In this document: positions 16,653 through 33,808 of the stretch, one piece after another
Position numbering within the stretch: position 1 is the stretch's first letter
Layout of the letters: each line of letters begins with the position of its first letter
DNA from: Myxococcus dinghuensis
Lineage (GTDB): Bacteria > Myxococcota > Myxococcia > Myxococcales > Myxococcaceae
Assembly (NCBI RefSeq): GCF_024198235.1
Contig: NZ_JAKCFB010000004.1
Coordinates: 415,581-479,580 of the forward strand
Reading direction: 5' to 3'
DNA length: 64,000 bases
Notes under the pieces: model-generated
The model's database searches: none
Seen by the model: the letters and a program-made list of their open reading frames with translations, nothing else
What the model was told of the DNA's origin: nothing
Made by a program: the position numbers and the translations under genes

Positions 16653-17651
16653 ATGGAGAGAAAGCTCGTCTCGATTCAGCGCATCGACCACGTGGAGCCC
16701 ATTCCCGGAGCCGACAACATCCAGAGGGCGCGGGTGATGGGCTGGGACGTGGTGGTCCAGAAGGGCGCCTTCGCCTCCGGCGAGCCCTGCGTCTTCTTCG
16801 AGATCGACAGCCAGCTCCCGGAGGGCGCGCCGTGGGCGGAGTTCCTCCGTCCCCGGGGCTTCCGGGTGAAGACGGCGAGGCTGAGGGGCGTGCTGTCCCA
16901 GGGGCTGGCGCTGCCCACCTCAATTCTCGAGGGAGACGTTCCACCGGTCGGCACGGACGTGCGGGACAGGCTGGGCGTGGTGAAGTTCGAGCCCGTGCCC
17001 TCCGACTCGCGAGAGGTGGCGGGGCCCTTCCCGACGCAGGTGCCGAAGACGGATGAAATCCGCCTGCAGTCGATGCTCGGCGTGCTCGAGGAGCTGCGGG
17101 GCCACGACTTCTTCGTGACGACGAAGCTCGACGGCACCTCCGCGACCTTCTTCCGACCGCTCGAGGGGCCGCTCGTCGCGTGCTCCCGGAACTGGACCCT
17201 CAGGCCCGGACCGAACCCGGTGTGGCGGATGGTGGAGCGCTACACGCTGGACACGGTGTTGCCCGAGGGCTTCGCCATCCAGGGAGAGCTGTGCGGGCCC
17301 GGCATCCAGAAGAACCGCCTGGGACTCCGGGAGACGGACCTGTTCGTGTTCAGCGTCCACGACACGCGGACCGGCCGCTTCCTGGACCACGCGGACTTCA
17401 TCGCGTTCTGCGCGCGGCACGGGCTGCGCACGGTGCCGGTGGAGCACGTCGTCACGGGCGAGGCGGCGCGGACGTTCCCGCACACGCTGGAGCAGTTCCT
17501 GACGCTCGCGCAGGGGCTCTACCCGGGGACGAAGAGCCGGAAGGAAGGCATCGTCATCCGGCCCCTCGTCGAGCGGCACTCGCCCACGCTCGGCGGCAGG
17601 CTGTCGTTCAAGGTCATCAACAACGACTTCCTGCTGAAGGACGAGGACTGA
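16653..17651 (+). CDS. RNA ligase, DraRnl/Rnl5-like (DRB0094 family)
   Basis: 332 residues. About 120 N-terminal residues form an OB-fold-like region (MERKLVSIQRIDHVEPIPGADN), followed by an adenylyltransferase domain. Motif I is TTKLDGTSATF with the nucleotidyl-accepting Lys158. Other ligase motifs are FAIQGELCG (III region), KEGIVIRP (IV) and LSFKVINN (V, with the conserved lysine). The N-terminal OB domain and length fit Deinococcus-type RNA ligase, which in vitro seals nicks with a 3'-OH RNA end. ATG 16653 follows GGAGG (16644-16648); an ATG at 16635 is an alternative. No partner repair gene is adjacent. Confidence 0.86.
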   Translation: MERKLVSIQRIDHVEPIPGADNIQRARVMGWDVVVQKGAFASGEPCVFFEIDSQLPEGAPWAEFLRPRGFRVKTARLRGVLSQGLALPTSILEGDVPPVGTDVRDRLGVVKFEPVPSDSREVAGPFPTQVPKTDEIRLQSMLGVLEELRGHDFFVTTKLDGTSATFFRPLEGPLVACSRNWTLRPGPNPVWRMVERYTLDTVLPEGFAIQGELCGPGIQKNRLGLRETDLFVFSVHDTRTGRFLDHADFIAFCARHGLRTVPVEHVVTGEAARTFPHTLEQFLTLAQGLYPGTKSRKEGIVIRPLVERHSPTLGGRLSFKVINNDFLLKDED

Positions 17652-17657
17652 CGCCCC

Positions 17658-17694
17658 CGGAGCCGGACGCTCGCCATGCGGCCGTCCGGCTCCG
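17658..17694. terminator. Bidirectional hairpin terminator
   Basis: Perfect 11-bp stem CGGAGCCGGAC / GTCCGGCTCCG with a 15-nt loop, filling the 43 bp between the convergent RNA ligase and rhomboid genes. Confidence 0.75.
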
Positions 17695-19260
17695 CTATTC
17701 GCGCTTCGAGGCCTCCATCACCCCGCGCAGCGCGGCCTCCGCGGCGCGCAGGCGCGGGTCCTGGGGATCCACCCGACGGGCCGCCTCCAGTCGCTCCAAC
17801 GCTCGCGCGAGGGCACCCCGCGACAGCTCGCAGCGGACGCCCGCCTCCAGCGCCCCCGTGTCCGAGGGGCCATACAGCCCCGCCTCATCCGCCGCGTGAC
17901 AGCCCTCCTCCACGCGGCCCGCGTCGAGCAGCGCCCGCGCCAGTTCCACGCGGGTGCCCACGTGCGAGGGGGCCAGCCGCACGGACTCCGTCAGCGGGAG
18001 GATGGCCTCCCGGGGCTGACCCAGCCGCCGCAACACACCCCCCAGTTCCCGCTGTGGTCCGGGCGCGCCCGGGGTCAGCAGCGCGCGGCCCCGCGCCTCG
18101 CGCAGCACGGAGGGTTCGTCGAAGCGCAGCTCCGCGACCATGCGCCCGACGACGTCCTGATATGCGGGCCATTGCGCGGGCCAGGTGAAGACGAGCCGGT
18201 ACACCCACTCGCCCCGGGGCACGAAGAGCGCGAGCAGTTGTCGCGGACCTCCGGGCCCCTCCAGCTCCGCGCGCAGCCGTTGGGCCACCCGCCCGCCCAC
18301 GCGCGTGGTCGAAGGGCCCTGCACCTCCACGGCGCGTCCCTCCGGTCCCGGCGCTCCGAGCGGCAGCGACTCCTCGAGGAAGTGCCGGGCCTGCGACAAC
18401 CCATCGCCCGACTCCCCCGTCTCGATGGCCTCCGCCGAGAACGTCGCGCGCCCCAGGCCCGACAAGCCGTTGGAGAACGTCCGCCGCCCCTGCCCGTCCA
18501 GCTCTCCCCGCCATCCCTGAGGCATGGCCACGGAGACACCGAAGCCGTCATCACGCTCCACGCGCCAGCCGGAGCGCTCCCACACCACGAGCGCCGCCAC
18601 GACCACCGCCACGCCCACGCCGAGCAGCGGCTTCGCGCGGCTCGAGCGCGTCGGCGCGTCGCGAGGCTCCAGGAACAGCCCCGTCAGGAGCCCGGCCACC
18701 AGCCCCCCGAGGTGCCCGGCGTTGTCCACGCCCACCGACGTCCACCCCATCCACAGGAAGACGAGGACCGTGGGCAGCGCGCTCTCGCCGGAGAACCAGC
18801 GCAGCTTCGAGGCCCGCTCGAGCCGATGCCGCCGCCCCAGCACGAGCAACGCGCCGATGCATCCGTAGACGAGGCCGGACGCGCCCACGCTCACGGCCCC
18901 CGACCAGGCAAGCGAGCCCGACATGGTCGCCAGCCCGGAGACACAGAGCAGCGCCGCGTACTCACTCCGACGACACGTCCGCTCCAGCACCCCGCCGGAC
19001 GCGGCCAGCACCAACAGGTTGAGCGCCAGGTGCAGCACGTCCCGGTGCAGGACGTTGGCCGTCAGCAGGCGCCACCCCTGCCCCGCCTCCACCACCAACG
19101 GCCCCGCCTTCGCACCCCAGCGCACCAGGGCATCCACGTCCACCGCGCCCCGTGTCATCAGGGCCCCATGGATGGCCAGGAGTCCTGAAATGAGGGTCAG
19201 GGTGATCCATGGCCACACATGATTATCGCCTTGACCGGCCGATTGACCGATGGACAACAT
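17695..19260 (-). CDS. Rhomboid intramembrane serine protease fused to a TPR-like domain
   Basis: 521 residues. The N-terminal ~230 residues form a rhomboid unit with about six to seven membrane helices: HLALNLL (His77/Asn81 region), the catalytic GASG with Ser128, and GHLGG with His183. Both catalytic residues are present, so it is likely active. A further membrane helix lies at about 215-235. The cytoplasmic or periplasmic remainder contains a beta-rich region and two or three TPR-like units near the C-terminus (HVGTRVELARALLDAGRVEE, ALARALERLEAARRVDPQDP). ATG 19260 is preceded by GGAGG about 14 nt away. It is divergent from the FHA gene. Substrates are unknown. Confidence 0.85.
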   Translation of the reverse strand: MLSIGQSAGQGDNHVWPWITLTLISGLLAIHGALMTRGAVDVDALVRWGAKAGPLVVEAGQGWRLLTANVLHRDVLHLALNLLVLAASGGVLERTCRRSEYAALLCVSGLATMSGSLAWSGAVSVGASGLVYGCIGALLVLGRRHRLERASKLRWFSGESALPTVLVFLWMGWTSVGVDNAGHLGGLVAGLLTGLFLEPRDAPTRSSRAKPLLGVGVAVVVAALVVWERSGWRVERDDGFGVSVAMPQGWRGELDGQGRRTFSNGLSGLGRATFSAEAIETGESGDGLSQARHFLEESLPLGAPGPEGRAVEVQGPSTTRVGGRVAQRLRAELEGPGGPRQLLALFVPRGEWVYRLVFTWPAQWPAYQDVVGRMVAELRFDEPSVLREARGRALLTPGAPGPQRELGGVLRRLGQPREAILPLTESVRLAPSHVGTRVELARALLDAGRVEEGCHAADEAGLYGPSDTGALEAGVRCELSRGALARALERLEAARRVDPQDPRLRAAEAALRGVMEASKRE

Positions 19261-19365
19261 GCCCGTCTGTCCCGCCTCCTGGGAAGAAATCCCTGTCTTT
19301 TGAGGGGGATGCATGACTTGTACGTTGAAAGGCCGTTCTGCTATGACTGTACGCGGATCGGACCC

Positions 19366-21129
19366 GTGCTGAAGCTCATCATCGAAGACGACGAGGGGCG
19401 CAAGACCGTTGTTCCCTTCGTGCGCGACGAGATCACCATTGGCCGTCAGGAGGGAAACACCATCCGCCTGACGGAAAGGAACGTCTCTCGTCGTCACGCA
19501 CGACTGGTGCGGTTGAACGGCCATGTCGTGGTGGAGGACCTGGGTAGCTACAACGGTACCCGGATCAACGGCGAGCGCATCGCGGGACAGTCGCCCCTCA
19601 GTGAGGGCGATCTGATCCAGATCGGCGACTACGACCTGGCACTCCAGGCCGAAGGCGCCGCGAATGCGCCAGGCGCCATCACCACCAAGGTTCCGGCGCG
19701 CCGGCAGGAACAGGAGCCCGAGGACTCATCCGAAGCCGAGAAAACCTCGGACGAGGATGCGCCCGGTCGGGAGGAGGGCGACCAGACGCTGGTCTCCGCG
19801 GACAAGCGCCGCAACTCCACCTCCATCATCCGGCTGGACCACGTCGAGGCGGATCGCCCCCGCAAGGTGGTGGACCTCGACAGCGAGGAGGCTCCTCGGC
19901 TGGTGGTCCTGTCGCCGGACGAGCTGCGGGGTCAGGAGTTCTCCTGCATCCGCACCGAGCTGCGGATCGGCCGCACGGACGACAACGACATCACGCTGGA
20001 TCATCGCTCGCTGTCGCGTACCCACGCGAAGCTGGTGCGCGAGGATGCGGGCGAGTGGCGTGTCATCGATATGCAGTCCGCCAACGGGATGACGGTCAAC
20101 GGCGAGAGCTACGCCCAGGCCACCCTGAACAGCGGAGACATCATCGAGCTGGGCCACGTGAAGATGCGCTTCCTCGCCGCGGGTGACGCGGCGGATGACG
20201 GCCCGAGCAGCGAAGGCGGCATGTCGAAGCTGCCGCTGGTCGCGGGCCTCGTCGCCATCCTCCTGGGTGGCGGTGGCGTCGTCTGGTGGATGTCGCGCCA
20301 GGGCCAGGTCACGACCCAGCCGAACCCGCCCGTCGCGGTGCGGACGGACACGCCGGAGCAGCCGTCCACGCCGACTCCGCCGCCCGCCGAGCAGATCAAG
20401 CCGCCGGTCGAGCAGGTCAAGCCGCCCGAGTCGGGCAAGGCGACGACTGATCAGGGCGGTGCGGAGCAGGCTCCGCCGGAGCAGCCGGTCGTTCCCCCGG
20501 CGCCGGATCCGAAGAAGATCGTCGAGGATGCTCGCACCGCGATGGCCAGCCTCGACTTCGCTGGCGCTGCGGCACTGGTGAAGGACCTCAAGACTCCCGA
20601 GGCGGTCGTCGTCTTCAAGGAGGCCACGACGGAACAGGCTTTCCAGAAGACGCTGAACGACGCGAACGGCGCGCTGGCGAACAACGAGTTCGCAGCGGTG
20701 AAGACCGCGCTGAAGGAGACCGCCAAGACGCAACGGCTCCAGGAGCAGCGTAAGTCGCTGGAGACGGCGCTCGCGGCGGCTGAGGTCGCTCAAGCCAAGG
20801 CTGCGCAACCCGTCGTCCCCACCACGCCGCCCAAGGCGACTCAAACTGCGCAAGACACCTTGGGAGGGGAGAATGCCCTCAATGAGGGTAAAAAGCTCCT
20901 AGGCGAGAAGAAGTACAACGAAGCCGTTCAGAGCTTCAAACGCTGCCTTGAGCTCGATCCGAAGCTCGTCGACTGCCACGTGTTCCTTGGTTCTGCGCTC
21001 GCCCGCGCTGGAAACCTAGCCGAGGGAGCCAAGCACTACAGTCGCTTCCTGGAACTCGCGCCCCCTGATCATCCCAGGTACGAAACCGTGAAGGGATTCC
21101 TGGAGGAATACGCGAAAAACAAGAAGTAA
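19366..21129 (+). CDS. Twin-FHA membrane protein with C-terminal TPR
   Basis: 587 residues. A first FHA domain (about residues 1-100) has IGR (25-27), SRRHARL (41-47) and GSYNGTR. A second (about 180-270) has IGRTDDNDI, LSRTHAKL and SANGMTVNG. Both keep the phosphothreonine-binding Arg, Ser and Asn. A membrane helix (LPLVAGLVAILLGGGGVVWW) lies near residue 290. It is followed by a Pro/Gln/Val-rich linker and a C-terminal region with TPR repeats (EKKYNEAVQSFKRCLELDPK). FHA domains are cytoplasmic and TPR periplasmic if the single helix crosses once. The chosen GTG 19366 begins directly before the FHA fold. It probably reads Ser/Thr kinase signals. Confidence 0.88.
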   Translation: MLKLIIEDDEGRKTVVPFVRDEITIGRQEGNTIRLTERNVSRRHARLVRLNGHVVVEDLGSYNGTRINGERIAGQSPLSEGDLIQIGDYDLALQAEGAANAPGAITTKVPARRQEQEPEDSSEAEKTSDEDAPGREEGDQTLVSADKRRNSTSIIRLDHVEADRPRKVVDLDSEEAPRLVVLSPDELRGQEFSCIRTELRIGRTDDNDITLDHRSLSRTHAKLVREDAGEWRVIDMQSANGMTVNGESYAQATLNSGDIIELGHVKMRFLAAGDAADDGPSSEGGMSKLPLVAGLVAILLGGGGVVWWMSRQGQVTTQPNPPVAVRTDTPEQPSTPTPPPAEQIKPPVEQVKPPESGKATTDQGGAEQAPPEQPVVPPAPDPKKIVEDARTAMASLDFAGAAALVKDLKTPEAVVVFKEATTEQAFQKTLNDANGALANNEFAAVKTALKETAKTQRLQEQRKSLETALAAAEVAQAKAAQPVVPTTPPKATQTAQDTLGGENALNEGKKLLGEKKYNEAVQSFKRCLELDPKLVDCHVFLGSALARAGNLAEGAKHYSRFLELAPPDHPRYETVKGFLEEYAKNKK

Positions 21130-21228
21130 CAGAATCGCAGTGGTATGCGGTGGTGTGCCACCGGGTTCTTCCACCCCTCAAAGGACCCGTGAGGCCGTTA
21201 TGCTGTTCACCTGCAGCGAGGAGACGCT

Positions 21229-21822
21229 GTGCAGATTCGCATCCTGGTGGTTGATGACGAGCAGGACAACTGCGACTACCTCAAGCTGGTGTTGACCCGC
21301 GAAGGCTATGAGGTCGTGACCACGACGGACCCCACGCAGACGGTGGAGATCCTCCGTGGCTCCGACTTCCACCTCGTCATCCTCGACATGATGATGCCGC
21401 AGATGTCGGGGACCGAGGTGCTGGAGCAGATCCGCAAGTACGATACGGACGTCGCCGTCATCGTCGCCACCGCCTACCCCACGGTGGACACCGCGGTCGC
21501 TTCGCTCAAGGCCCAGGCTTCGGACTACGTCAAGAAGCCCATGGAGCCGGAGCAGTTCATCACCGCGGTCCGCAACGCCCTCCAGAAGAAGGGGCTGTCG
21601 CAGGACCCGGAGGCGGACCTGCACCGGGCCATCGGTCGCACCATCCGCGACGCCCGCAAGACGCAGGAGCTGACCCTCAAGCAGCTCGCGCGGCGCACCG
21701 GCCTGTCCGTGTCGCTGCTCTCGCAGATCGAACGCGCGGAGTCCTCCGCGTCCATCTCGTCGCTGTACAAGATCGCCTCGGCGCTGCAACTGCGCATGGG
21801 CGAGCTGTTCGGCGACACCTGA
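21229..21822 (+). CDS. Response regulator with XRE-type HTH output domain
   Basis: 197 residues. The receiver domain (about 1-120) has the acidic pair Asp9-Asp10, phospho-acceptor Asp53 in LVILDMMMPQMSG, a Thr near residue 82 and the conserved Lys in DYVKKPMEP. The last ~65 residues are a Cro/CI-type helix-turn-helix (TLKQLARRTGLSVSLLSQIERAESSASIS). The pairing of a receiver with an XRE DNA-binding domain is less usual than OmpR or NarL outputs. The start is GTG 21229 after GAGGAGA. No sensor kinase is adjacent, so it is an orphan. It follows the FHA gene by 99 bp and may be expressed separately. Confidence 0.9.
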   Translation: MQIRILVVDDEQDNCDYLKLVLTREGYEVVTTTDPTQTVEILRGSDFHLVILDMMMPQMSGTEVLEQIRKYDTDVAVIVATAYPTVDTAVASLKAQASDYVKKPMEPEQFITAVRNALQKKGLSQDPEADLHRAIGRTIRDARKTQELTLKQLARRTGLSVSLLSQIERAESSASISSLYKIASALQLRMGELFGDT

Positions 21823-21840
21823 TGCCCCGACACCGCCTCG

Positions 21841-21864
21841 CCGGCCGCCGTGACTAGCGGCCGG
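21841..21864. terminator. Bidirectional hairpin overlapping a stop codon
   Basis: Perfect 8-bp stem CCGGCCGC / GCGGCCGG with an 8-nt loop. The loop contains most of the stop codon of the convergent enoyl-CoA hydratase gene. Confidence 0.55.
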
Positions 21865-22669
21865 TGAAGCGGGGCGGACGCTTCTCGAGGAAGGCCGCCC
21901 GCCCCTCCTTCGCGTCCTCGCTGCCGAAGGCCGTCGCGCGAAGCGCGCGCAGCCGAGCCCGCTCCACCTCGCCGAGCGGAGCCCGCGACAGCAGCACGAA
22001 GGACTCCTTCATCCCCGCGACAGCCCCAGGCGCATGCCCCGCGAGCGTCCCGCACAGCGCCAGCGCGTGGGCCTCCGCCTCCGGCGCGTCCAGGCACGCG
22101 TCCAACAGCCCCCAGTCGAGCGCGTCCCTCGCGCCCAGCTTCCGCGCGGTGAGGAAGAGCTGCTTGGCCCGGGAGAACCCCACCAGCCGCGTGGCACGAG
22201 CCAACCCCTCCGGCGAATAGACGATGCCCAGCCGCGCGGGCGGCATGAGGAACGCCGCCTCGGGCGTCCCCACCCGGAAGTCACACGCGGCCGCCAGGTC
22301 GAAGCCCGCGCCCACCGCCGCGCCCTGCACCAGGGCCACGCTCGGCACCGGATGGGACTCCAGCTTGAGCAGGCAGGCCACCAGGGCATCGTCAGGCAGC
22401 CGCCCGTCCGCGCGTGGCGGCCCCAGGTGCGTCAGGTCGTAGCCCGCGCAGAAGGTGTTGCCCACGCTGCGCACCAGCAGCGCCCGCACCTGCGGCGCGG
22501 GCTCCAGCGCGGCGTCCAACCGGGACAGCAACGTGTCATCGAGCGCGTTGCGGCGCGCGGGGTTCGACAGCGTGAGGACACGGACGCCTCCCTCCCGGTC
22601 CTCGACCTCCAGCGACGGCTCCACCTGGACTCCCTCGTTCATGATGGGTGGCCCGGCAACGTCGGCCAT
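21854..22669 (-). CDS. Enoyl-CoA hydratase/isomerase family protein
   Basis: 271 residues of the crotonase fold. It has VLTLSNPARRNALDDTLL near the N-terminus, the oxyanion-hole segment GNTFCAGYDLTHL, and GAAVGAGFDLAAACDFRV followed by RLGIVYSPEG. The usual catalytic Glu positions differ from classical enoyl-CoA hydratase (the sequence has Asp and Ser/Pro at these sites), so exact activity (hydratase, isomerase or another crotonase reaction) is open. ATG 22669 is chosen; ATG 22642 is possible, and neither has a strong ribosome-binding site. It is probably cytosolic acyl-CoA metabolism. It stands alone between convergent and divergent neighbours. Confidence 0.82.
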   Translation of the reverse strand: MADVAGPPIMNEGVQVEPSLEVEDREGGVRVLTLSNPARRNALDDTLLSRLDAALEPAPQVRALLVRSVGNTFCAGYDLTHLGPPRADGRLPDDALVACLLKLESHPVPSVALVQGAAVGAGFDLAAACDFRVGTPEAAFLMPPARLGIVYSPEGLARATRLVGFSRAKQLFLTARKLGARDALDWGLLDACLDAPEAEAHALALCGTLAGHAPGAVAGMKESFVLLSRAPLGEVERARLRALRATAFGSEDAKEGRAAFLEKRPPRFTGR

Positions 22670-22745
22670 GGCCCCGCGGCGCGTCAAGCACGCGTCGCGT
22701 GCACCCCCCCGGACCTGTCCGCCGCCCCCACGCGCGCCCAGGGAG

Positions 22746-22774
22746 CTGCCTTCCGTGCAACAGGTCCCTACAAT
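22746..22774 (+). promoter_or_regulatory. Candidate sigma70-type promoter
   Basis: CTGCCT (22746-22751), a 17-bp spacer, TACAAT (22769-22774). Strong -10, weak -35, about 47 bp upstream of the small gene at 22821. Confidence 0.4.
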
Positions 22775-22820
22775 CCCGTAAATTTGCGGACTTGCGAAGG
22801 CATGGCGTACCTTGTCCCAC

Positions 22821-23204
22821 GTGAAGCCCCCCACCTCTTCAGGCACCGAAGTGGCCGTCGTGGATCTCCACGGCGCGCGCCGCGCACGCAGGCTGGACCT
22901 CTACCGCACCCGCCAGTCGGACCGGGTGCGCAGCGTCCGCGGCACGCTCGAGGCCCTCACGCAGAGCGGCACGCTCTTCACCCATGAAGGCACGCGACGC
23001 GGCCTGGCGCTGCTCAAGGCGCTCCAGTTGCTCCAGCGCGCCCATGCCCGGCTGGAGGAGCTGTCCGGGGGCGGCGTGATTCCGGCGCCTCGCAAGCAGG
23101 AGCGCATCGACGCGCTCTACGAGGAGCTCGACGGCCTCTTCGCTCGCGCCGACAAGCTCTCCGGGCGCGACGAGGCCAGCGTGGCCCAGCTCCCCGCCCG
23201 CTAG
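22821..23204 (+). CDS. Small basic helical protein of unknown function
   Basis: 127 residues, rich in Arg, Leu and Glu, predicted mostly alpha-helical with a helical hairpin feel (RTRQSDRVRSVRGTLEAL, GLALLKALQLLQRAHARLEEL, RIDALYEELDGLFARADKL). There is no signal peptide, membrane segment or cysteine. The start could be GTG 22821 or TTG 22812; a TACAAT promoter element lies just upstream. It is convergent with ftsZ, 31 bp apart. I do not recognise a family. Coding is supported by length, composition and consistent codon use. Confidence 0.6.
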   Translation: MKPPTSSGTEVAVVDLHGARRARRLDLYRTRQSDRVRSVRGTLEALTQSGTLFTHEGTRRGLALLKALQLLQRAHARLEELSGGGVIPAPRKQERIDALYEELDGLFARADKLSGRDEASVAQLPAR

Positions 23205-23235
23205 AGGCGCGCGAGGAGCGGCCTTCCGCGAGCGA

Positions 23236-24459
23236 CTACGGCAGCTCCGTCTGTCCCTGCCGACGCAGGAACGTGGGGATGTCGAACTGGTCCTCGTCCA
23301 GCGGCAGCGCGGCGTCCTTCACCACCGCGGTGCGGTTGCTGACGGCCTTGCTGCTGTCCACCGCGGCGAGCGGACGCGGCGACCCACCCTTCGCGGGCAC
23401 CAGGCTGGCGACCTCCTCGCGAGTGCCCACCAGCACGGACTGCTGCGGCGGACGCGCCAGCGGCACCTGCACCACGGGAGCCACCGGACGCACCTTCGGC
23501 GCATCCCGGTGCACGAAGCCCGTGGCGATGATGGTGATCTTCACCTCGTCCTGGATGTTCTCGTCGATGAGCGAGCCGAAGATGATCTCCGCCTCGCTGT
23601 CCGCGGCGTCATGGACCAGGGTCAACGCCTCGTTGACCTCCTGGAGCGTCATGTCCCGGCCGCCGGTGATGTTGATGAGCAGGCCCGTCGCGCCGTCGAT
23701 GGAGACGTCCTCCAGCAGCGGGCTCGCGATGGCCTGCTGCATGGCGGTGAGCGCGCGCTTCTCGCCGGAGGAGTGGCCGGTGCCCATGAGCGCCAGACCC
23801 TTGTCGCTCATGATGGTCTTCACGTCGGCGAAGTCGACGTTGATGTAGCCGTGGTACTGGATGAGGTCGCTGATGCCCTGCACGGCATTCAGCAGCACCT
23901 CGTCGGCGCGCTTGAAGGTCTCCAGCAGCGGCATGGGCGCGTTGGAGAGCGACAGGAGCCGCTGGTTCGGAATCGTGATGAGGGTGTCGACCGCGGCCTT
24001 GAGCTCGACGATGCCCTGCTCGGCCTGCTTGCGGCGCTTGTTGCCTTCGAAGAGGAAGGGCTTGGTGACGACGCCCACCGTGAGGCAGCCCAGGCTCTTG
24101 GCGATGTCCGCGATGATGGGCGCGGCGCCCGTGCCCGTGCCGCCACCCATGCCGGCGGTGACGAAGACCATGTCCGCGCCCTCGAGCACGGCGGCAATCT
24201 GGTCGCGGGACTCCAGGGCGGCCTCGCGGCCCATCTCCGGGTTCGCGCCCGCGCCCAGGCCCTTGGTCAGCGTCTGGCCCAGTTGCAGCCGCGTGGGCGC
24301 CTTGCTGGCGGCCAGCGCCTGGATATCCGTGTTGGCCGCGATGAAGTCCACGCGGTCCAACTTGGACAGAATCATCGTGTTGACCGCGTTGCAGCCGGCC
24401 CCACCTGCCCCCACCACCCGAATCTTGGCGGCCTGCTTGTTCTGGTCGAACTGGTCCAT
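23236..24459 (-). CDS. ftsZ: Cell division protein FtsZ
   Basis: Tubulin-like GTPase that polymerises into the Z-ring and recruits the divisome. 407 residues. The tubulin signature GGGTGTG is at about 105-111, and the T7 loop [11 protein letters not shown] is seen. A variable linker of roughly 70 residues leads to the conserved C-terminal peptide [12 protein letters not shown], the site that binds FtsA and other partners. ATG 24459 follows AAAGGA at good spacing. It is the last gene of the dcw cluster here but is separated from ftsA by the giant gene, a T-run terminator and 439 bp. It is therefore probably driven by its own promoter. Confidence 0.98.
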   Translation of the reverse strand: MDQFDQNKQAAKIRVVGAGGAGCNAVNTMILSKLDRVDFIAANTDIQALAASKAPTRLQLGQTLTKGLGAGANPEMGREAALESRDQIAAVLEGADMVFVTAGMGGGTGTGAAPIIADIAKSLGCLTVGVVTKPFLFEGNKRRKQAEQGIVELKAAVDTLITIPNQRLLSLSNAPMPLLETFKRADEVLLNAVQGISDLIQYHGYINVDFADVKTIMSDKGLALMGTGHSSGEKRALTAMQQAIASPLLEDVSIDGATGLLINITGGRDMTLQEVNEALTLVHDAADSEAEIIFGSLIDENIQDEVKITIIATGFVHRDAPKVRPVAPVVQVPLARPPQQSVLVGTREEVASLVPAKGGSPRPLAAVDSSKAVSNRTAVVKDAALPLDEDQFDIPTFLRRQGQTELP

Positions 24460-24515
24460 GGCGGTCCTTTCGGCAGGCGTCACGCGGTGCAGCGCGCGGG
24501 CCTCCAACCTCCACA

Positions 24516-24543
24516 ATCATCAGCAAGTCCCACTCTTTGGCAA
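24516..24543 (-). promoter_or_regulatory. Candidate ftsZ promoter
   Basis: On the minus strand TTGCCA (24543-24538), a 16-bp spacer, GATGAT (24521-24516), about 57 bp upstream of the ftsZ ATG. The -35 is good and the -10 moderate. Confidence 0.35.
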
Positions 24544-24548
24544 GTATT

Positions 24549-24568
24549 CCGCTACGCACCTGTAGCGG
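24549..24568. repeat. Inverted repeat upstream of ftsZ
   Basis: CCGCTAC, 6-nt spacer, GTAGCGG: perfect 7-bp arms lying just upstream of the candidate ftsZ -35 element. It shares the GCTAC/GTAGC core with a palindrome upstream of ftsQ (35997-36018), and could be an operator. Confidence 0.45.
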
Positions 24569-24791
24569 GATGCTGCGCCGCCGAGTCCTGACGCGGACTT
24601 ACGAGACGACCTCGACCCCGGGAGACAGCGCGCGGGCGCGGATTCCCCCCTCTTGACTCACGGTGGCCGGGCGCCCCGTGAGGTCGTGATATCGCAGATA
24701 CGTCCACCTTCGAACAACCCCCGAAACACACGCGTGGGTCCTCGCGGCGCCCCACCGCCATGCGACCTGGGATGACGTCCCGGACTCTCCG

Positions 24792-24835
24792 AAAAAACCG
24801 AGGGTGGCCCCGACATCCCGTTCGGAGCCACCCTC
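24792..24835 (-). terminator. Rho-independent terminator of the giant envelope gene
   Basis: On the minus strand GAGGGTGGC, an 18-nt loop, GCCACCCTC, then GG and six T. This is a classic intrinsic terminator about 64 nt after the stop codon and the clearest T-run terminator in the window. It should stop transcription from reaching ftsZ. Confidence 0.85.
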
Positions 24836-24898
24836 TCTTTCAACACCCATCCTCAACCCGGGAGCGCCGCGGTGGGCGCCCCCGGTGTTTCACATGTC

Positions 24899-33445
<8,547 letters not shown>

Positions 33446-33808
33446 ATGCGATGCCACGCGGAGTGGGATGGGGCCCCGCCGGTGGTGAGTGCGCATAGCA
33501 ATCCAGGAGCCACCGCTCGTCCACTTCCCGTCCGGGCGCATTTACAGGGGGTTCCAACCCAGCCCGTCTGCCCCTCGGAGGAGCGGATCCGGTTCACGGA
33601 TCCAGATTCTGGAAACCAGATCCCCCCGGCCCCGCAACGGCACGACTTGACCCGTCAACCCGCGAAGTCGCGAGCCCCGCTGACGTGTCAGCGTCCCTCC
33701 GGAACGCGGCCTCGGCCCCCACCGGGGGTGTGACGCGGGCCCCCGAAACGCGAAAGGGGCCCCCCTTCCGGAGAGCCCCTCACCTGCGTCGGGCCTGGGC
33801 CCGGGTCG
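33446..33808. other. Intergenic region between ftsA and the giant gene
   Basis: 363 bp with no credible gene. It should hold the giant gene's promoter, which I cannot place confidently, and the ftsA terminator. Around 33586-33625 there are clustered short repeats: two GGATCC palindromes and TCTGG-AAA-CCAGA, possible regulator sites. Confidence 0.6.
33737..33762. terminator. GC-rich hairpin after ftsA
   Basis: Arms GGGCCCC and GGGGCCC with a 12-nt loop, about 47 nt after the ftsA stop. No T-run, so a probable rather than certain terminator. Confidence 0.45.

Larger units (their letters stand above)
24460..24898. other. Intergenic region between ftsZ and the giant gene
   Basis: 439 bp with no credible gene. 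It holds the ribosome-binding site and promoter candidate of ftsZ, a short inverted repeat (24549-24568) and the terminator of the giant gene (24792-24835). The stretch 24600-24780 shows nothing I can name. Confidence 0.7.

Noticed and set aside
23205..23235. Possible terminator between the small helical gene and ftsZ
   Set aside because: No clean inverted repeat could be built in the 31 bp.
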